DNA from: Rufibacter sediminis | Lineage (GTDB): Bacteria; Bacteroidota; Bacteroidia; Cytophagales; Hymenobacteraceae | Direction of reading: 5' to 3' | DNA length: 64,000 bases | Assembly (NCBI RefSeq): GCF_014269285.1 | Contig: NZ_JACOAF010000030.1 | Location: 124,001 to 188,000 of the forward strand | Shown here: positions 43,097 to 51,397 of the stretch, one piece after another | Numbering within the stretch: the first letter of the stretch is position 1 | Layout: the number at the start of each line of letters is the position of its first letter | Notes under the pieces: generated by a model | What the model was told of the DNA's origin: nothing | The model's database searches: none | The model's input: only the letters and a program-made list of their open reading frames with translations | Position numbers and translations under genes: made by a program

Positions 43097-44989
43097 TTAG
43101 TACAGCGTCCGGGATTTGATGGTATCCGGGATCTGCTTCAGTTGCTGGATAACCGAACGGTCATACTTGGTGTCTACATCGGTGATCACGTACCCGATGG
43201 TCTCGTTCGTTTTCAGGTACTGGCCCAGGATGTTGATCTGGTTCTCGGCCAGGGTGTTGTTAATCTTGGCCAGAATGCCCGGCACGTTGCGGTGGATGTG
43301 GATCAGGCGATGCGCGTTGCGCAAAGCCGGCAACTGCAGGTTAGGGAAGTTCACGCTGTTGTAAGAGCCGCCGGTATTCACGTAGTCAATCATCTTGGAC
43401 GGCACGTACTGCGCGATGTTCTCCTGCGCCTCCTCGGTGCTGCCGCCCACGTGCGGACTCAGCAACGTATTGGGCAATCCGCGGAGCGCCGACTCAAACC
43501 GCTCCTGGTTGTTCTTGGGCTCATACGGGAACACGTCTACCGCGCAGCCTCTAATCTTGCCGCTCTTGATATTCTCAGCGAGGGCCTCAATGTCCACCAC
43601 GTGGCCGCGGGCCAGGTTCAGGAACAGCACGCCCGGCTTCATTAACTCAAATTCCTTGGGGCCGATGATGTTTTTGTTGCTGGCGCGGCCATCTACGTGC
43701 AGCGTCACTATATCAGCCAGAGCCAGCAGCTCGGCTAACGAATGGCAGACTTTGGCATTGCCCAGGGCCAGCTTGTCTACCACGTCATAGAAGTAGACCT
43801 CCATGCCCAGGCTCTCCGCTAGCACAGACAGTTGCGACCCGATGTTGCCGTACCCGATGATGCCCAGTTTCTTGCCCCGGATCTCGTTGGAACCCTTGGC
43901 AGATTTGTCCCACTCACCTTCGTGCAGGCGGTTGCTTTTCTCCACCAGTCCGCGGGAAAGCATGATGATCTCGCCAATGGCCATTTCCACCACGCTGCGG
44001 GTATTGCTGTACGGCGCGTTGAATACCACAATACCGCGCTCGGTGCAGGTCTGCAGGTCTATCTGGTTGGTGCCGATGCAGAACGCGCCCACGGCCATCA
44101 GCCTGGGGGCCGCCGCAATGGCTTTGGCGGTTAACTGCGTTTTAGACCGGATGCAGAGAATGGCCACGTCGTGCAACTGCTCGCAGAGTTCGTCTTCCTC
44201 CAGCGCCCCGGCCACTACTTCTACCTGGTACCCTTCCTGCCTAAACATGTTGATGGCTCGTTCATGGATGCCTTCCAGTACCAGCACCTTGATGCGGTTC
44301 TTAGGATAGGAGAGCGCGCTGGGCAGTTTGTTCACGTACAGGAACTCGTCCAGGCTGGGCGTCACGTGATCGGCTTTGCCTACCACGCTGTCGCGGCTCA
44401 CGTTCTCAGTGAAGGCGTAGAATTTATCGGCGATGCCGGCTTCTTTGATTTCGTAATCGGTATATCCGTCCCCAATGACGTAGACCTCGCCGGGCAGGTT
44501 CAGCGATTTGATCTGCTTGGCTTTGCCCTGGTTCTGGGTGAGCACGTTGTCGCGGTCGAATCCGGTGATGTTGCCGTTCTCGTCATACGTGAAACTGTTG
44601 GCGAACACGTTCTCGGGCTTCACGCCCAACTCCCGCACAATGGGCACGATGAACTCCTTGAATCCGTTGGAGATGATGTAAATATCGTCTTTGAAGGCCT
44701 CAAAAAAAGCCTTGTTGTGCTTGAATGACTCAGAGATCTGGCCGCGCAGGTGCTCAATGAGGGTGTCTAGATGCTCGCGGTTGGCGCTGAGCAGGGCCAG
44801 GCGTTGGTCCAGGGAATCTACCAACGGGATTTCGCCTTCCATGCCCAGGTCTGTGATGCGCTGGATCTCAGCAAGTACTTTTTGCCGGCGTACCGGGTCT
44901 GGAATGCAGATGGCGCAAAGTTCGTCCAGGGCTTCCACCTTGGTGAAGGTACTGTCAAAGTCAATGATAAAGTGCTTGTGCGTACTCAT
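43097..44989 (-). CDS. Phosphoserine phosphatase-phosphoglycerate dehydrogenase fusion (SerB-SerA)
   Basis: The 630-residue chain combines the last and first steps of the phosphorylated serine pathway. Residues about 1-220 are a HAD phosphatase (DFDSTFT motif I, GDGYTDYE motif IV, like SerB). From about 225 to 540 lies a D-3-phosphoglycerate dehydrogenase (NAD motif GYGNIGSQLSVLAE, catalytic-region HVDGRAS, and SPHVGGSTEEAQENI). A C-terminal ACT domain (HRNVPGILAKINNTLAENQI) probably gives serine feedback. I chose the ATG at 44989 because it starts the HAD fold; the longer frame runs through a repeat. The adjacent serC-like gene would complete the pathway. Confidence 0.92.
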   Translation of the reverse strand: MSTHKHFIIDFDSTFTKVEALDELCAICIPDPVRRQKVLAEIQRITDLGMEGEIPLVDSLDQRLALLSANREHLDTLIEHLRGQISESFKHNKAFFEAFKDDIYIISNGFKEFIVPIVRELGVKPENVFANSFTYDENGNITGFDRDNVLTQNQGKAKQIKSLNLPGEVYVIGDGYTDYEIKEAGIADKFYAFTENVSRDSVVGKADHVTPSLDEFLYVNKLPSALSYPKNRIKVLVLEGIHERAINMFRQEGYQVEVVAGALEEDELCEQLHDVAILCIRSKTQLTAKAIAAAPRLMAVGAFCIGTNQIDLQTCTERGIVVFNAPYSNTRSVVEMAIGEIIMLSRGLVEKSNRLHEGEWDKSAKGSNEIRGKKLGIIGYGNIGSQLSVLAESLGMEVYFYDVVDKLALGNAKVCHSLAELLALADIVTLHVDGRASNKNIIGPKEFELMKPGVLFLNLARGHVVDIEALAENIKSGKIRGCAVDVFPYEPKNNQERFESALRGLPNTLLSPHVGGSTEEAQENIAQYVPSKMIDYVNTGGSYNSVNFPNLQLPALRNAHRLIHIHRNVPGILAKINNTLAENQINILGQYLKTNETIGYVITDVDTKYDRSVIQQLKQIPDTIKSRTLY

Positions 44990-45102
44990 GGAGTAGGAGT
45001 TTACGAGGCGATGGGGAAATCTGCCGCCGCCTCTGGTTTCCGGTTTGCCGCCCCAACAGGAACGGCGCCCCAATATCGGGGAGTATACCGTCAAATGAAA
45101 AA

Positions 45103-45140
45103 CGTTTTGGGGCTGTTTTTCACAAAACAGCCCCAAAACC
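45103..45140. repeat. Dispersed inverted repeat, near-perfect copy
   Basis: CGTTTTGGGGCTGTTTT and AAAACAGCCCCAAAACCG, between the SerB-SerA start and the downstream end of the asparagine synthetase-like gene. Confidence 0.85.
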
Positions 45141-45169
45141 GAAATATGCCGTTAAAAATCTGCTGTTCT

Positions 45170-46126
45170 TCAGAAAAGGGCGGGCATGCCTGGCCGGCGG
45201 CAGAACGGGGTCACGTCGTTGATGTCCTTGATGCGGCAGATGTAGCGGGCCATGCGCTCCACCCCAAAACCGGCCCCGGCCGAGAGCGGCAACAGCTGTT
45301 GCCGGGCCACCTCCAGGTAATGCGTAAACGCCTCCTTGCTGGCTCCGGTCTCATCCATCCGCTTCAGGATCTGGTGGTATTCGTTCTCGCGCTCCGCCCC
45401 AGACAGGCCCTCGCCGAAGCCTTCGGGCCAGATGAGATCATAGTTCAGGTACGTGCCCGGGTTGGCGGGGTCTTCTTTGTCATAGAACTCGCGGCGGTGG
45501 TTCAGGAGCCAGAAGGGCGCGGCCGCTTCTTTGGATTTGAGGTGCTCATAGTCCGGGCCATACTGGGCCTCCAGCTCCTGGGTGCGGAACACCTCCAGCG
45601 GACCAAACGCGGGCAACCCCTCAGGGCGGTACTTGGCCACTGTCTCCGGAAGGTCTCTGTTCACCGCCCAAAAGACGTAATTCAACAAATCTTCCATGAA
45701 CGCCCGCACAAAAGCCCCATCTTTGTCCCAGAATTCAAAGTCTACCTGGGTGAACTCAAACAGATGGCGGCCCGTAAATGCACGGTCAGCGAACTCTAAC
45801 CGAACATTAGGCGAAACGATGTACAAAGACTCCAGTTCTGGGTTCAACAGCGCCAGTTGCTTATGGAAGATCATGGATTTGGTCAGGCTCCAGCGGCCGC
45901 CGGCATACGAGATAGCCGCGTCTACCACGCCGTGGTTCAGGGGATCTGTGATGGGCGAGAGCATAACCGGCATCAGCTGCACCAGGCCGCGCTCAAACAT
46001 GAACTGGTGCACCGCCCTGATAATGGCCTGCTGCACCTTGAGCACATCTACCACTGCAGGACCCCGCAATTGGCCCAAAGTTTGGTCTAAACTCACCTTG
46101 ATATCCTCAATCAAATCGGTTTGCAT
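45170..46126 (-). CDS. Archaeal-type asparagine synthetase (AsnRS paralogue)
   Basis: The 318-residue protein is a class II aminoacyl-tRNA synthetase catalytic core without an N-terminal anticodon-binding domain. It closely recalls the AsnRS-related asparagine synthetase A of Pyrococcus: MLSPITDPL, LTKSMIFHKQLALL, SPNVRLE with GRHLFEFTQVDFE (motif 2), FWLLNHRREFYD, NYDLIWPEGFGE and PSAGAGFGVERMARYI-type AGAGFGVERMARYI (motif 3). Such enzymes make asparagine from aspartate, ammonia and ATP. The ATG at 46126 is chosen over a TTG at 46141. It is divergent from an Lrp/AsnC regulator 162 bases away, as asnA and asnC are in E. coli, which supports the assignment. Confidence 0.85.
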   Translation of the reverse strand: MQTDLIEDIKVSLDQTLGQLRGPAVVDVLKVQQAIIRAVHQFMFERGLVQLMPVMLSPITDPLNHGVVDAAISYAGGRWSLTKSMIFHKQLALLNPELESLYIVSPNVRLEFADRAFTGRHLFEFTQVDFEFWDKDGAFVRAFMEDLLNYVFWAVNRDLPETVAKYRPEGLPAFGPLEVFRTQELEAQYGPDYEHLKSKEAAAPFWLLNHRREFYDKEDPANPGTYLNYDLIWPEGFGEGLSGAERENEYHQILKRMDETGASKEAFTHYLEVARQQLLPLSAGAGFGVERMARYICRIKDINDVTPFCRRPGMPALF

Positions 46127-46193
46127 ATAACTTTTTATCAATATGTTAAACTTTAAACCTTTTTGTTATTACGAATATAACACAATTGTAAAT

Positions 46194-46206
46194 AAATTGA
46201 CAATTT
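46194..46206. promoter_or_regulatory. Operator-like palindrome in the synthetase-regulator gap
   Basis: AAATTGACAATTT (6-1-6) overlaps the -33 region of the regulator's promoter and lies between the divergent genes. It is a candidate Lrp/AsnC site, inferred from position and symmetry only. ACAATTGT and a GTTAT-N7-ATAAC pair lie just beside it. Confidence 0.4.
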
Positions 46207-46231
46207 GATAAATATATTTTTTGTATCTTAG
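46204..46231 (+). promoter_or_regulatory. Promoter of the Lrp/AsnC gene
   Basis: TTTG (46204-46207) is followed after 16 bases by TATCTTAG (46224-46231), close to the Bacteroidota TTTG-N16-TAnnTTTG pattern. The predicted leader begins with a CATCTC-N6-GAGATG hairpin. Confidence 0.55.
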
Positions 46232-46288
46232 CACATCTCTAAAGCGAGATGTTATTCGTTGTAGAATTGTTAAAACTAGATCTATAAA

Positions 46289-46753
46289 ATGGCCCAAGTT
46301 TCAGAAATTGATAATCTTGACAGAAGAATTCTTTCCATGCTCATGTTAGACGCCACCCGGGCTTACACTGATATAGCGAAGGAATTACAAGTTTCTGGGG
46401 GTACCGTACACGTGCGCATGAAAAAGTTGGAAGATTTAGGGGTGATCAAAGGATCGCACCTCTTTATTAACCCCAACGCAGTAGGCTATGACATCTGCGC
46501 CTTTATTGGTATCTACCTGGAGAAAGGCTCAGCTTACCAGACCGCGGTGACCGCCATGCGGCAGGTGCCCGAGATTGTGGAAATGCACTACACCACCGGT
46601 CAGTGGAGCATGTTCGCCAAAATTATCTGCCGTGACACCCTGCACCTGCGCGAAGTATTGAACGAGAAGATACAAGCCATTGAGGGCGTGGAGCGCACTG
46701 AGACCTTTATTTCTTTGGAAGAAAGCATTACCCGCCAGGTAGATATTTTGTAA
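46289..46753 (+). CDS. Lrp/AsnC family transcriptional regulator
   Basis: The 154-residue protein has the family's N-terminal winged helix (about 5-60, DNLDRRILSMLMLDATRAY, DIAKELQVSGGTVHVRMKKL) and a C-terminal RAM/ACT-like domain that usually binds an amino acid (ICAFIGIYLEKGSAY, GQWSMFAKIICRD). It is divergent from the asparagine synthetase-like gene, so regulation of that gene by asparagine is the best guess, and self-regulation is possible. It also has a good promoter. Confidence 0.93.
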   Translation: MAQVSEIDNLDRRILSMLMLDATRAYTDIAKELQVSGGTVHVRMKKLEDLGVIKGSHLFINPNAVGYDICAFIGIYLEKGSAYQTAVTAMRQVPEIVEMHYTTGQWSMFAKIICRDTLHLREVLNEKIQAIEGVERTETFISLEESITRQVDIL

Positions 46754-46842
46754 TTCCTATAAATGCTTTCTGCGGCCATTGGCCGAATACAAAAACTGTA
46801 TTAACTTACATTGCTGAAGTCTACAGATAGACCGGCGCGTCT

Positions 46843-47721
46843 ATGAGCGAACGATCTGGAACAGGTAAAATACCCGTATGGAGCAGGCTGGTTCCCCTGC
46901 CCTTCCTGTTGTTTTGGATGTGTGCCTGCGGCGATGCCGGCACCCCTGAAAAAGGAATCACGCTGAAGAAAAATGCCCGCAAGGTGAGCGTCATTGCCCA
47001 CCGCGGCGCCTCTGGCCTGGCCCCGGAGAACACCCTGGCCGCCGTCAGGAAAGCCATGGAAACCGATGCCGACTTCATTGAGGTAGACGTTCACCAAAGC
47101 AAAGACAACGAGGTAGTGGTGATCCATGACGCCACCCTTGACCGCACCACCACCGGCACCGGCCGCGTGTCTGATTTCACGCTGGCAGAACTCGAGAAAC
47201 TGGATGCCGGCATTAAGCTGGACTCGGCTTTTGCGGGGGAGCGCATTCCTACGCTGGCGCAGGTCTTGAAAGCGGTGAAAGGTAAAAAAAAGCTGCTCAT
47301 TGAACTCAAAAAAGGCGAAGACGACTATTACCCGGGGCTGGAGGAGAACACCCTGCGGCTCATCCGGGAAAACCGCGCCGAGGAATGGTGCGTGCTCCAG
47401 TCGTTCTACGACCCCATTCTGGAACGCATCTGGAAAGCGGATTTCGTGATTCAGACGCACAAACTGATGGTGGGCAAGATTCCGTTCCTGCCTATCTTCA
47501 TTGACCACGAACTCAAATTTGGCGGCTTTGACCGCTACTCAGAAGCCACGGCTATCAATGTGCATCGCTACTTCGCCTCCAAGGCCTTTATCAAGTCACT
47601 GCACCATCAAGGCTTCAAAACTTTCATCTGGACCGAGGACAAACCAAGGAACATCCAGGAACTCTTTGAAATAGGAGCCGATGGCGTGATGACCAACCAC
47701 CCGGAGCTGATCACGAGGTAA
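46843..47721 (+). CDS. Glycerophosphodiester phosphodiesterase
   Basis: The 292-residue product has a hydrophobic N-terminus with a probable lipobox (FWMCAC), so it is likely an envelope lipoprotein. It then has a GDPD TIM barrel: VIAHRGASGLAPENTLAA, FIEVDVHQSKDNEVVVIHD, LDRTTTGTGRV and the end TWTEDK-like IWTEDKPRN with GVMTNHPELI. The enzyme hydrolyses glycerophosphodiesters from phospholipid turnover to glycerol 3-phosphate. It follows the regulator by 89 bases. A hairpin and two repeats lie downstream. Confidence 0.93.
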   Translation: MSERSGTGKIPVWSRLVPLPFLLFWMCACGDAGTPEKGITLKKNARKVSVIAHRGASGLAPENTLAAVRKAMETDADFIEVDVHQSKDNEVVVIHDATLDRTTTGTGRVSDFTLAELEKLDAGIKLDSAFAGERIPTLAQVLKAVKGKKKLLIELKKGEDDYYPGLEENTLRLIRENRAEEWCVLQSFYDPILERIWKADFVIQTHKLMVGKIPFLPIFIDHELKFGGFDRYSEATAINVHRYFASKAFIKSLHHQGFKTFIWTEDKPRNIQELFEIGADGVMTNHPELITR

Positions 47722-47724
47722 GTG

Positions 47725-47764
47725 CCTGTTTTAAGCCTAATATCCTTAAAACGGCCCAGAAACG
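47725..47764. repeat. Dispersed inverted repeat, degenerate copy
   Basis: GCCTGTTTTAAGCC and AAAACGGCCCAGAAACGGC follow the GDPD stop codon. Confidence 0.5.
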
Positions 47765-47790
47765 GCAGAAAGCCTACTACATCCGTTCAT

Positions 47791-47829
47791 CCGTTTAGGA
47801 CCTGTTTTCTTTAAAACAGCCTTAAAACG
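47791..47829. repeat. Dispersed inverted repeat, imperfect copy
   Basis: CGTTTAGGACCTGTTTTC and TTAAAACAGCCTTAAAACG run directly into the next hairpin. Confidence 0.6.
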
Positions 47830-47869
47830 CCGGGTCCGCTTCTATAAGCAGAAGCGGCCCCGGCTTTTT
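47829..47869 (+). terminator. Terminator after GDPD
   Basis: A 15-bp stem with one mismatch (GCCGGGTCCGCTTCT) is followed by TTTTT. Confidence 0.8.
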
Positions 47870-48308
47870 CATTTCCGCTCTTAGTAATACTAGTTAAGCC
47901 GCTTTCCGCTTCGTGCCTGGATTCCTTCTGGCCTAGATTTCGCATATCGGCACATCAGTCTTTGAACAACAACTCGTTCTTCTTACCTAAGCCACAAGCG
48001 CGCAACGCACAAAAGAGCATTAAGGTCAATCTGGGGCAAGACACATGGTTTTAGGAGGAAAATTACAGCATGTTTTAACCCAAAGAGCGGAATACCTCGG
48101 TTTACTTTCTTCCAGCGGTCATCTTCTTAGCCAGGATAAAAAGCGTTATCTCTGAGAAGGGTTGTGTACCTTAGTAGTGGAAAAAAGCCGATCTGGAAAC
48201 ATTTACCCCTGTTCATCGCTTCTTTCTTCCGATACTTTAGAAATACGAGGTTCATTTTCCCATCTGCGGAGGGCCACTTTCGTATATTTATTCACCTAAC
48301 CGCCCGGC

Positions 48309-49505
48309 ATGATATTAGACGCCTATACCTTTCTGATCATTCTTAGCAGCCTCATCATTCTTTCCTATGTCTTTGATGTGGTGGCGAAACGATCTAAGAT
48401 ACCATCCGTCATTCTGCTGCTCTTCACGGGCATTCTCCTGCAGGTCCTTGCTACGTATTTCAACGTCTCCCTGCCGGGCCTGCGCAACATTCTGGAACTG
48501 TTTGGCATCATCGGACTTATTCTGATTGTACTGGAGGGCGCGCTGGACCTGGAACTTAGCCGCGACAAGCTCCCCCTCATCCGGAAAACCCTGCTGACTG
48601 CCACGCTTACCCTGCTCATCACGGCGGCGCTGATTGCCTGGTTTATCAATTTCTGGCTGGATGTGCCGTATCAGATGGCCATTGTCAACGCTATTCCGCT
48701 GGCGGTGATCAGCAGCGCCATTGCCATTCCCAGCGTGAGCAACCTTTCTGCTGAGAAAAAGGAATTCATCGTCTACGAAGCTACTTTTTCAGACATCATC
48801 GGGATTGTGGCCTTCAACTTCGCCGTCCAGAACGAGCAGGTTGGGGTGGGCTCTTTTGTGACGCTGGCCGTGGATCTGGTGAGTATCTTCCTGATCTCCG
48901 TGGTGTGCTGTCTTATTCTGCTGTTTTTCGTGGACAAGATCAAAAGCCACATCAAGTTCTTCCTGATCATCGCCATCCTGATTCTGCTTTACTCCATCGG
49001 GAAGAAACTGCATCTGTCCTCGCTGCTCATGGTGCTGTGTTTCGGGCTGATGCTGAACAATGCCGCGCTCTTTATCAAAGATCGGCTGGGCAAATTCATC
49101 AACTTAACCTCGCTGCAGGCCGAAATCATCCAGCTCAAGCAGATCAACGGCGAGAGCGCCTTCGTGATCAGGACCTTCTTTTTCCTGCTGTTCGGGTTTT
49201 CCATCAATCTGCAGGAACTCTACCAGCTGGATGTCTGGGTCATGGGCTTCACTATTTTCTCCATCATTCTGCTGGTGCGGTTTGCGTACCTGCAGTACAT
49301 TGCACGGGTACCGCTCATCCCAGAGCTTTTCATCGCGCCCCGAGGGCTCATCACCATTCTGCTGTTCTTCAGCATTCCGCCGCAATATGACATTGCGGGC
49401 ATGACCGAGAGCGTGCTTTTCTTTGTGGTGCTGCTCTCCAGTCTGCTCATGATGCTGGGCCTGATGCTGACCAAAAACAGCGTGAGCAACATCCCCAACT
49501 ATTAA
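48309..49505 (+). CDS. Cation:proton antiporter
   Basis: The 398-residue protein is almost wholly membrane-embedded, with about 11-13 hydrophobic segments, and matches monovalent cation:proton antiporters of the CPA type. The N-terminal half includes RSKIPSVILLLFTGILL and LIVLEGALDLELS. Further on come AIAIPSVSNLSAEKKEFIVYE and a conserved EATFSDIIGIV. The C-terminal third has FIAPRGLITILLFF. It exchanges Na+ or K+ for H+ across the inner membrane for pH and ion balance. The exact ion is not determined. It appears monocistronic. Confidence 0.9.
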   Translation: MILDAYTFLIILSSLIILSYVFDVVAKRSKIPSVILLLFTGILLQVLATYFNVSLPGLRNILELFGIIGLILIVLEGALDLELSRDKLPLIRKTLLTATLTLLITAALIAWFINFWLDVPYQMAIVNAIPLAVISSAIAIPSVSNLSAEKKEFIVYEATFSDIIGIVAFNFAVQNEQVGVGSFVTLAVDLVSIFLISVVCCLILLFFVDKIKSHIKFFLIIAILILLYSIGKKLHLSSLLMVLCFGLMLNNAALFIKDRLGKFINLTSLQAEIIQLKQINGESAFVIRTFFFLLFGFSINLQELYQLDVWVMGFTIFSIILLVRFAYLQYIARVPLIPELFIAPRGLITILLFFSIPPQYDIAGMTESVLFFVVLLSSLLMMLGLMLTKNSVSNIPNY

Positions 49506-49595
49506 GCGAGCGCAGAAGAAACCTGCCGTTTAGGGTGGCTTCTGCGTTCACGCGGATAAGCTGGTTTCCGGCTGGTGTTCTTCCGTAAAAAGGTG

Positions 49596-49603
49596 TAGAT
49601 TTG
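49596..49603 (+). promoter_or_regulatory. -7-like box just before 49608
   Basis: TAGATTTG matches TAnnTTTG and ends 4 bases before the ATG at 49608. No clear -33 box is visible. Confidence 0.35.
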
Positions 49604-49607
49604 AACT

Positions 49608-50156
49608 ATGGGAAAAGCACTAGCCATTTTCATCTTGGGAGTTCTCGGCTCCTTCTCGGTCAGGGGGCAAATCAGGGCCGGCCAACCGTTGGACAGAGCC
49701 GAGTTGCCCCCTGTCCTGACGCCGCCGCCAATGCTAGGAGTCGTTTCCATGTCCAGCACTCCTCTGTTGCTGCTGGGCTCCCAGGAAACCTCCTACGGTT
49801 CTTTGCTGGTAGATCCCAAGGAAATCATAGTGGTGCAAGTCTACAAAGACTCCGCGGTGCTGGCCGAGATGGGGCGCAAAGCCCAAAACGGAGTGGTGCA
49901 GATTACCCTTAAAAACAAGAAACCGCTCCTTAAACTGGAAGACGTGCTGGATTACTTTGAGGTGCCACCCGCCCAACGGCAACTGCGCGTGTTGGTGAAC
50001 AAACACCCCGTGAACAGCGCCCATTTCCTAGCCGATCTCAAGCGAATCGCCAAGGTGGAGGTCATTACGCAGGACAAGATAACGCCCTACCGCCTCAGTT
50101 GGGATGAAAATGAGCAATTCCTGAACATCGTGACGGTGCAGCAGTCGCTGCTGTAA
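49608..50156 (+). CDS. Exported protein with TonB plug-like domain
   Basis: The 182-residue protein has a signal peptide (cut after VRG-Q). Its middle (IIVVQVYKDSAVLAEMGRKAQNGVVQITLKNKK read in parts as VQVYKDSAVLAEMG and NGVVQITLKNKK) resembles the plug domain of TonB-dependent receptors, where the usual form is VLKDAS...GANGVVLITTK. It has no beta-barrel, so it is not a receptor itself. The rest is of unknown fold. It may be a stand-alone signalling or carrier-like domain. It is not obviously linked to its neighbours. Confidence 0.65.
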   Translation: MGKALAIFILGVLGSFSVRGQIRAGQPLDRAELPPVLTPPPMLGVVSMSSTPLLLLGSQETSYGSLLVDPKEIIVVQVYKDSAVLAEMGRKAQNGVVQITLKNKKPLLKLEDVLDYFEVPPAQRQLRVLVNKHPVNSAHFLADLKRIAKVEVITQDKITPYRLSWDENEQFLNIVTVQQSLL

Positions 50157-50169
50157 AGAAATTATCATT

Positions 50170-50240
50170 GGGGTGGACAAACCCTTGTGGTTGTCCTTTG
50201 CGTTGAGCCCCATAAGGGCAACCACAAGGGATTGCCCCTA
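50170..50240. repeat. About 70-base inverted-repeat element
   Basis: Arms CCCTTGTGGTTGTCC and GGGCAACCACAAGGG form a long stem around a TTTGCGTTGAGCCCCATAA loop. It is distinct from the main repeat family. Confidence 0.6.
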
Positions 50241-50272
50241 CATGCGCTTTGCCGAAAGGCAGAAACAGCAAT

Positions 50273-50315
50273 CCCGGTTTAAGGCCTGTTTTCTGAAAAC
50301 AGGCCTTAAACCGGG
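50273..50315. repeat. Dispersed inverted repeat, perfect copy
   Basis: Arms CCCGGTTTAAGGCCTGTTTT and complement, loop CTG, stem of 20 bp. It lies directly downstream of the serine deaminase gene and probably terminates it. Confidence 0.9.
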
Positions 50316-50318
50316 GAC

Positions 50319-51224
50319 TCACTCACTGTCTTCATCCGGTAGGATTTCCACGTCCTGCACCAGCACCAGGTTTTCAATCTCGCGGCCTTTGGGAGTGTTG
50401 GCTAAGCCGCCCAGAGCGGTTTCCTTGTACCTGGTTTCCATGCTTTGCCCTACCTCGCCCAGCGCCATCACGCACTGGTCCACCGGAATGACGGGATTTA
50501 CCCCGGCAATGGCAATCTGGGCGCTGGAGAACGCGATAGCCGCCGCACTGGCGTTACGCACAATACACGGCACCTCCACCAAACCGGCCACGGGGTCACA
50601 GATCAACCCCAGCATGCATTGGATGGTAATGGCCACGGCCGCAAACGCCTGCTCCACGGTGCCGCCCAGGCAGTACACAATGGCTCCGGCCCCCATGGCG
50701 GCGGCACTGCCGGTTTCGGCCTGGCAACCACCTACGGCACCGGCCAAAGATGCATTGGTTTCAATAATGAGCGCGATGCCCGCGGCCACCAGCAATCCCT
50801 CCAGAATCTTGCGGTCATCCAGGTGGTGCAGGTCCTGGATGGTGGTTAAGATGCCGGGCAAGATACCCGAGGCACCGGCCGTAGGAGCCGCCACTACCCG
50901 GCCCATGCACGAGTTTACCTCCTTAGCCCCCAGGGCCCGGCTGATGAGCTGCTGAAACTCAGGTGACAGTACCGTAACCGGCGCGGCCGCTACTTTCTTA
51001 GCCCCGTTGTTCACCATGCCTGAGCGGGAGGTCATGTCTTGCGTGAGCCCGGTTTTCACGGCATCTTTCATCACGTCGTACGCCCGCTGCAGACCGTCCC
51101 AGATCTCTTCCTCAGACCGGCCTTTCTGTTCTATCTCATAGCCCAGCACCGCCTGGTACAACGGTTCTCCCGTGGTCTGGCAGTGCTCTCCCCAACTCGC
51201 GAAATCATTAAAAAGTAGTGCCAT
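50319..51224 (-). CDS. sdaA: L-serine ammonia-lyase, iron-sulfur-dependent, alpha subunit
   Basis: The enzyme deaminates L-serine to pyruvate with a 4Fe-4S cluster. The 301-residue product starts MALLFNDFASWGEHC like SdaAA alpha chains and shows the cluster-region Cys-rich signatures (NSCMGRVVAAPTAGASG, GGCQAETGSAAAMGAG, CMLGLICDPVAGLVEVPC). The ATG at 51224 is chosen over an upstream GTG at 51260 because it gives the family N-terminus. No beta subunit is adjacent. A TTGTTC-N3-GAACAA palindrome lies upstream. Confidence 0.92.
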   Translation of the reverse strand: MALLFNDFASWGEHCQTTGEPLYQAVLGYEIEQKGRSEEEIWDGLQRAYDVMKDAVKTGLTQDMTSRSGMVNNGAKKVAAAPVTVLSPEFQQLISRALGAKEVNSCMGRVVAAPTAGASGILPGILTTIQDLHHLDDRKILEGLLVAAGIALIIETNASLAGAVGGCQAETGSAAAMGAGAIVYCLGGTVEQAFAAVAITIQCMLGLICDPVAGLVEVPCIVRNASAAAIAFSSAQIAIAGVNPVIPVDQCVMALGEVGQSMETRYKETALGGLANTPKGREIENLVLVQDVEILPDEDSE

Positions 51225-51276
51225 ATCTTGCGTGTATGCTCTGATGCCAAATCTCTTCACTTCCTGTACAAAGCTC

Positions 51277-51291
51277 TTGTTCGTTGAACAA
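51277..51291. promoter_or_regulatory. Palindrome upstream of the serine deaminase gene
   Basis: TTGTTCGTTGAACAA is a 6-3-6 palindrome 53 bases before the sdaA start codon (minus strand). It could be an operator; no regulator is implied by sequence alone. Confidence 0.3.
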
Positions 51292-51397
51292 ACGAGCCTT
51301 TATGAAAGGGTTCAGTCTTTAAAATTACGTGAAAGAAAAGAGATAATCAGTATCCTTGGGTATACGCAGGAGAAAAAAACCTAACATTAGTTTTCAT

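Larger units (their letters stand above)
47722..48308. other. Intergenic stretch with two repeats and a terminator
   Basis: About 590 bases hold no supported gene. They contain two inverted-repeat copies (47725-47764 and 47791-47829), a GC-rich terminator (47829-47869) and then unremarkable sequence up to the antiporter gene. Confidence 0.65.
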
